Positions 60,162 through 64,000 of a stretch of DNA of 64,000 nt are shown piece after piece (positions within the stretch are counted from its first letter, which is position 1; each line of letters opens with the position of its first letter). The notes under the pieces were generated by a model, which saw only the letters and a list, made by a program, of their open reading frames with translations, had not been told where the DNA came from and searched no databases. The position numbers were made by a program, and so were the translations under genes. The stretch is from Larix kaempferi. Its lineage: Eukaryota; Streptophyta; Pinopsida; Pinales; Pinaceae. The DNA lies in contig BSBM01000821.1 in NCBI GenBank assembly GCA_027924585.1, forward strand, positions 11,487,501-11,551,500, written 5' to 3'.

Positions 60162-60488
60162 TCACTCTCTGGTGTCATCACCCTCATTATCTTCCTCGTT
60201 TGGCATGATAGCAATGTTGTTGTCATAAACATGTTTAGATCTAGGATCGTGTCTTAATATGAACCACCAATCTTTATCCAACACATCCAGTTGAAAGAAC
60301 ACTTGGTTGCAGTGTTTTGGGAAAATATAAGGCTCCTTACTTTCACCCCACATCTTTCTAGAGTTCATACATTGCAATAGACCTCTTTTACCCCTACTCC
60401 TTTGTAATTGAAATACAAGTTGAAAGTGTAATTGTGTACCAGTTTTTGGCGAGGAGCTCAAGGTCAAGGCCCCGCTAGTAAATTTTGT
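60162..60488 (-). pseudogene. DUF4216-like fragment of a CACTA element
   Basis: A minus-strand open frame of about 108 codons. The central block (SRKMWGE, EPYIFPKHCNQVFF, DKDWWFILRHDPR, followed by VYDN and an acidic tail) follows the DUF4216 pattern (x-W-x-x-x-x-P-(F/Y)-I-(L/F)-x-x-x-x-x-Q-V-F-(Y/F) ... W-x-V-V-x-x-x-x-PR-x-x-(Y/F)-D). In full CACTA elements this domain sits downstream of the transposase core. The transposase core itself is not found upstream (60500-64000), so only the C-terminal exon-like piece remains or the core lies beyond the window. It ends at TGA 60162-60164. Confidence 0.5.
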
Positions 60489-60490
60489 AA

Positions 60491-63400
60491 ATATTACAGT
60501 GATTTCCTAAGTTGTAATTTGAATGTGTAGACTTAGGAGACTAATTAAGGGCTTGACTTAACTAAACGATAGGGGCAACTAAATCCACTAGGGGGGGAGG
60601 TTGAATGGCTGGGAAGCCATGAGTTGATGATAGGTGTCATCTTGGTGTCGTGGGCACTAAAAAAAAGGTGAACAATGAATGTTCACTTGGTAGTCTAATC
60701 TCTTAGATATCGTCCTAAGTTGAAGTAAATCTTGAGTAGACGAATTATTATTATAAGTTTAAATATGATTAAGAAAGTATCCTATTTATACTATAGCATG
60801 ACGTGACAAAATAATTATTCGTAGAATCTTAAATAGAATTAAGGTCAACTTTCCCATTTAAGGGACTATATTATAGTCACCTTAATTAAAATTAATCTTG
60901 AAAAGAGTCATCTTTTTGAATTATTTCTACAAATGACTGTTTGGTACTTTCTCTCTCTCTATATATATATTAAAGTGTTATCCGATAATTAATATTATTA
61001 TTACAATTTAACAACTAAACAAATAAGTTGGTATGTATACAAAAGGGATTATTTCTTTGTAAATGGTAAAGATTTTATATATAAATCTTTATATCATAAA
61101 TATACTCAAAAGAAATTTTAAAGGTAAACTATGATGGAAGAGAGCAGTTAGGGTTCACCCTCAACATGGAGAACTCAACTCCACCTAGAGGTAACGCACA
61201 TGTAAGGAGGAGAGAACGGATTTGTACACGATTGCCTCCATTGTGATAGGAAATTTTAGTTGAATGTTTCCTCAGTTTGTCTGCAGGGATGAGAGGGCGA
61301 CTTCAGGGTGAGGGCGTCTTTGTTTATGAAAAACAGTTATATATTATTGCTTTGGAAATTTTTGTTTTACTTTTCTTGATGGATAAAGAGGAAAGGGAAC
61401 AACCCTTTGTTACGTTCTTATTAAAATTGGTCCTCTCATTTCTTGGATAGAGTAGCTAAATTAGAATGATTATATTTAAACACTTAAGCGACGTTATGAT
61501 CTTAAAGAAGTGTTGCTTGGGTTACAATGTTCTAATACGTAATGGTTTAACATGAATATTTGGTATGACCAATTAGGTATTAACATGAATATTTGGTATG
61601 ACCTTTTGTCATTGGATAAACTAGATGCTATTTCTAATCTCAATTGGGTAAGCAAATATATTAATAATGGCTCCATGTTATTGACCCTATTAGTTTAATG
61701 CTAATGGTAAGAACATCTACACAAGTTACAAAGGTGGCAATCAATGGCATGGTTTCCCAATGATTATGAACTCTTAGAGTATTAGTTGATAAAGTAATTG
61801 TATAATTGATTTACCTTTATTTAATATCAAGTTTAGTGAATACTTCATTGTATAAGTAAAGTGTTTGTTGATTGTAAAGGACTACTATTGTCATGGATTG
61901 ACCTTACTTTTTATGCTTGAATAGTTAAGCATAAACAATAGATAAATTTTATATTATGTGATTATGTTTATGAAGACGAAGTTCTGTGGCCTAAATCCAT
62001 ATTCTTGTAACATAATCTTTATACATGTTTTTTGATATTAAATGAATATTGATGCTAACACTATCACTTGATTGGATGGCGAATAAAGAAAAAATTTATA
62101 CCTCATTTCCTAAAATAGTAATGAGTATTTTGGGTATATTATAAGTGGTATCATAGAAGAGTAACAATACTACATACACTACATCCTGATGGAATCACAT
62201 ACATGTTGGTAAGTTGTTCTCTTCTATCAATTGTTAGTTGTTAAATTCAAATTGTTTGCATAATTGTTTACCTTATCGATATGCATGTTGTAGAAAATAT
62301 GGTTGGAATAGTAATGGTTATTTAAGATTAGTTATATTCTTAAACGTCATGAGGACTATAATAGGCTTAAGAAACAACTAGAAAGGAATCCTTGAAAAGA
62401 TAGAACCAACTTTATTTCTCTTGTTATTCTTCATTTTACACGAATATGATCATGAACAATGATGAAAGGAAAATTAGTATGATGTCGTTGTTGTTATTGG
62501 TTAGAGTTAAGAATTTGAGATACTGAACATTTATCTATATAAATGTAGTAAAATGAGAGGTTAAGACCACGCCAAGACATGTACACATTATTGATTTTAT
62601 AACGTTATAGGAATTATCTAAAGACGCATGAATGTGCTATAAGTTTTAAGTACTAAGAAAGACACGCAATTCAAATTAAATGCATTTACGACATTAGTGA
62701 GATGTAATCATAATGCACTTTGGCATGCATAGAAAAATTTATGCTTATAATATTTAGCTGCATAAAAGATAAGTAGAATGCAAGTTTAAATGATGGGGAG
62801 TGCATTTACCTTCATGTGGTGGGTTAAAGGAAAGGAAAACATGATCACCTAGCTTTATTCCCACAAGTTGAAGAATATTAAATGTCTACACATAACAATG
62901 CTAGTCCTAAATTTGGTTTTGATAAAGTTAAACTGACATGGTTGATTTCTTTCTATGTGTTAGAATTAACAGTACAAACCACAACATTGCAGGTACAAGT
63001 TTAATTATCTATTTATTCATGATAATTATGTCATTGAATACATTGTGGGAGTGATGTCTAAGCATGGTATGATTGATGCTTAATATATTAAAAGGTAAGC
63101 ATTAGAAAAATTATGTCTAAATTGACGAAAAGTATATGCAAGTATAAGTAGTTGATACATGTGTTTAGTTATGAACAAAGAATGCATATTGATATAATTG
63201 ATTACATCAAGATTATGTTGTTGAAATAGTTAATGCTTAGGGATTGTGCATAAACAACATAAGTATTGCATGAATATTGTGCACTGTGCATAACATTAAT
63301 GTTTGGGTGCATCAATGTAGAAATTTACTTTTACTTTTCACTTTAAAGTATTTTGTTGAAGTGATTATGATGTAAGTAAATCCTTGCAAGTAGGCGCAAG

Positions 63401-64000
63401 TTTAGTATGCGGGTACAAAGGACTACATGAAGCTTTGTAAAAATGAGGTGAAGACAATGGAAATTGATGAATGCAATAACTTCTATTATACCAATGATGC
63501 AATGATTGTTTTGGAAAATATAGCTAGATGCTATTAACAAGTTTTAGTATATGATCAAACAATCGGTAATGCATTAGGAATGATTCATATATGTTAAAGT
63601 CTATGCTTTATGAGAAAGAAAAGGAAAAAGTAAATATGAAATTTCCTATTGAAATGCTTATATCATGCTTTTTCTTGAATGAAATAGCTAGAACATTACT
63701 AAAAATGGGAAATTGCATGTAAATGGTATGGTTGTGATAGAACATATGACTTGGAAAGTATTATAGGTATAAACCAACAAAATCAAAAGTTTGATTGATT
63801 TGAATTACATATATTTTTGCAAAAGAGTTAGTGGACTGAAGTTATGCAATTAATAGAAATTGCATAAGTGCATGATATATGACACTTAGAAATTTTAAGT
63901 GAGCAAAAAGACTGAATATGAAAATGATTGATGTGCATAGTTCAAATACTAGTTGTATCGAAATACATATGTATGAAATATGATGTAAAGTTTGGGACTG
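60491..64000. other. AT-rich DNA, no gene seen
   Basis: No ORF over about 65 codons and no recognised motif. A repeated phrase ATGAATATTTGGTATGACC occurs twice at 61552 and 61585. The window ends inside featureless sequence. Confidence 0.5.

Larger units (their letters stand above)
53806..60490. mobile_element. CACTA-type transposon, left end and partial interior
   Basis: CACTACAATGAAAAGGCCC at 53806 is a canonical CACTA terminal repeat start (CACTACAA). It is followed by a 1.9-kb field of GTGCG/CGCAC subterminal words, then a decayed mobile-domain-like ORF (plus strand) and, 2.4 kb further on, an opposing DUF4216-like fragment (minus strand). DUF4216 domains occur in plant CACTA elements next to the Tnp2-type transposase. 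The right terminal repeat, the right subterminal field and the main transposase domain are not in the window, so the right end given here is only the last recognised part. That these parts form one element is inference. Confidence 0.5.

Overview
This looks like nuclear DNA of a seed plant with a large, repeat-filled genome. A conifer or other gymnosperm is the best guess, but it is an inference from the style of the transposable elements and the gene poverty; no marker in the window fixes the species. The sequence is AT-rich. I found one intact gene (a tRNA), several broken host-gene fragments, and many layers of mobile elements and tandem repeats. There are no prokaryotic operons, no CRISPR array and no rRNA.

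Layout. 1-4.4 kb: a fragment of a hAT-type transposase (minus strand) next to a small palindrome that recurs elsewhere. 4.4-10.5 kb: AT-rich intergenic DNA with a long TC/TA microsatellite. 10.5-11.4 kb: remains of an NLR-type leucine-rich-repeat gene (minus strand) with an exact-period 84-bp triplication. 12.5 kb: second copy of a 213-bp dispersed repeat. 13.4-14.8 kb: an internally deleted copia-type LTR element holding a 95-bp higher-order minisatellite. 15-17.1 kb: an old ~600-bp duplication. 17.7 kb: a first-exon-like piece of ribosomal protein L19. 19-25.7 kb: microsatellites, small tandem duplications, a perfect 17-bp hairpin and a composite inverted-repeat element. 26.7-27.5 kb: 3' end of a LINE with an RNase H domain (minus strand). 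30.07 kb: an intact tRNA-Pro(AGG) (minus strand). 31.2-31.7 kb: a three-copy 150-bp repeat.

33.4-47.3 kb: the centrepiece. A 13.2-kb Ty3/gypsy chromovirus-type retrotransposon with unusually long 4.2-kb LTRs and a perfect 5-bp target duplication has inserted into a C/G-rich subterminal repeat array that looks like one end of a CACTA transposon. Its gag-pol is recognisable from zinc knuckle to chromodomain but has ten premature stops, two frameshifts and a damaged reverse transcriptase active site. 50.8-51.1 kb: a 140-bp-arm foldback element. 53.8-60.5 kb: a second CACTA-type end with a large subterminal repeat field, followed by a decayed plant-mobile-domain-like ORF with proline-rich and glycine/arginine tails, and an opposing DUF4216-like fragment. 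60.5-64 kb: AT-rich DNA with nothing recognisable.

None of the protein-coding remnants works with another as a pathway; the window records nested insertion and decay. The premature stops in both main pseudogenes are mostly those expected from C-to-T decay of Gln and Trp codons, which fits heavily methylated transposon DNA.
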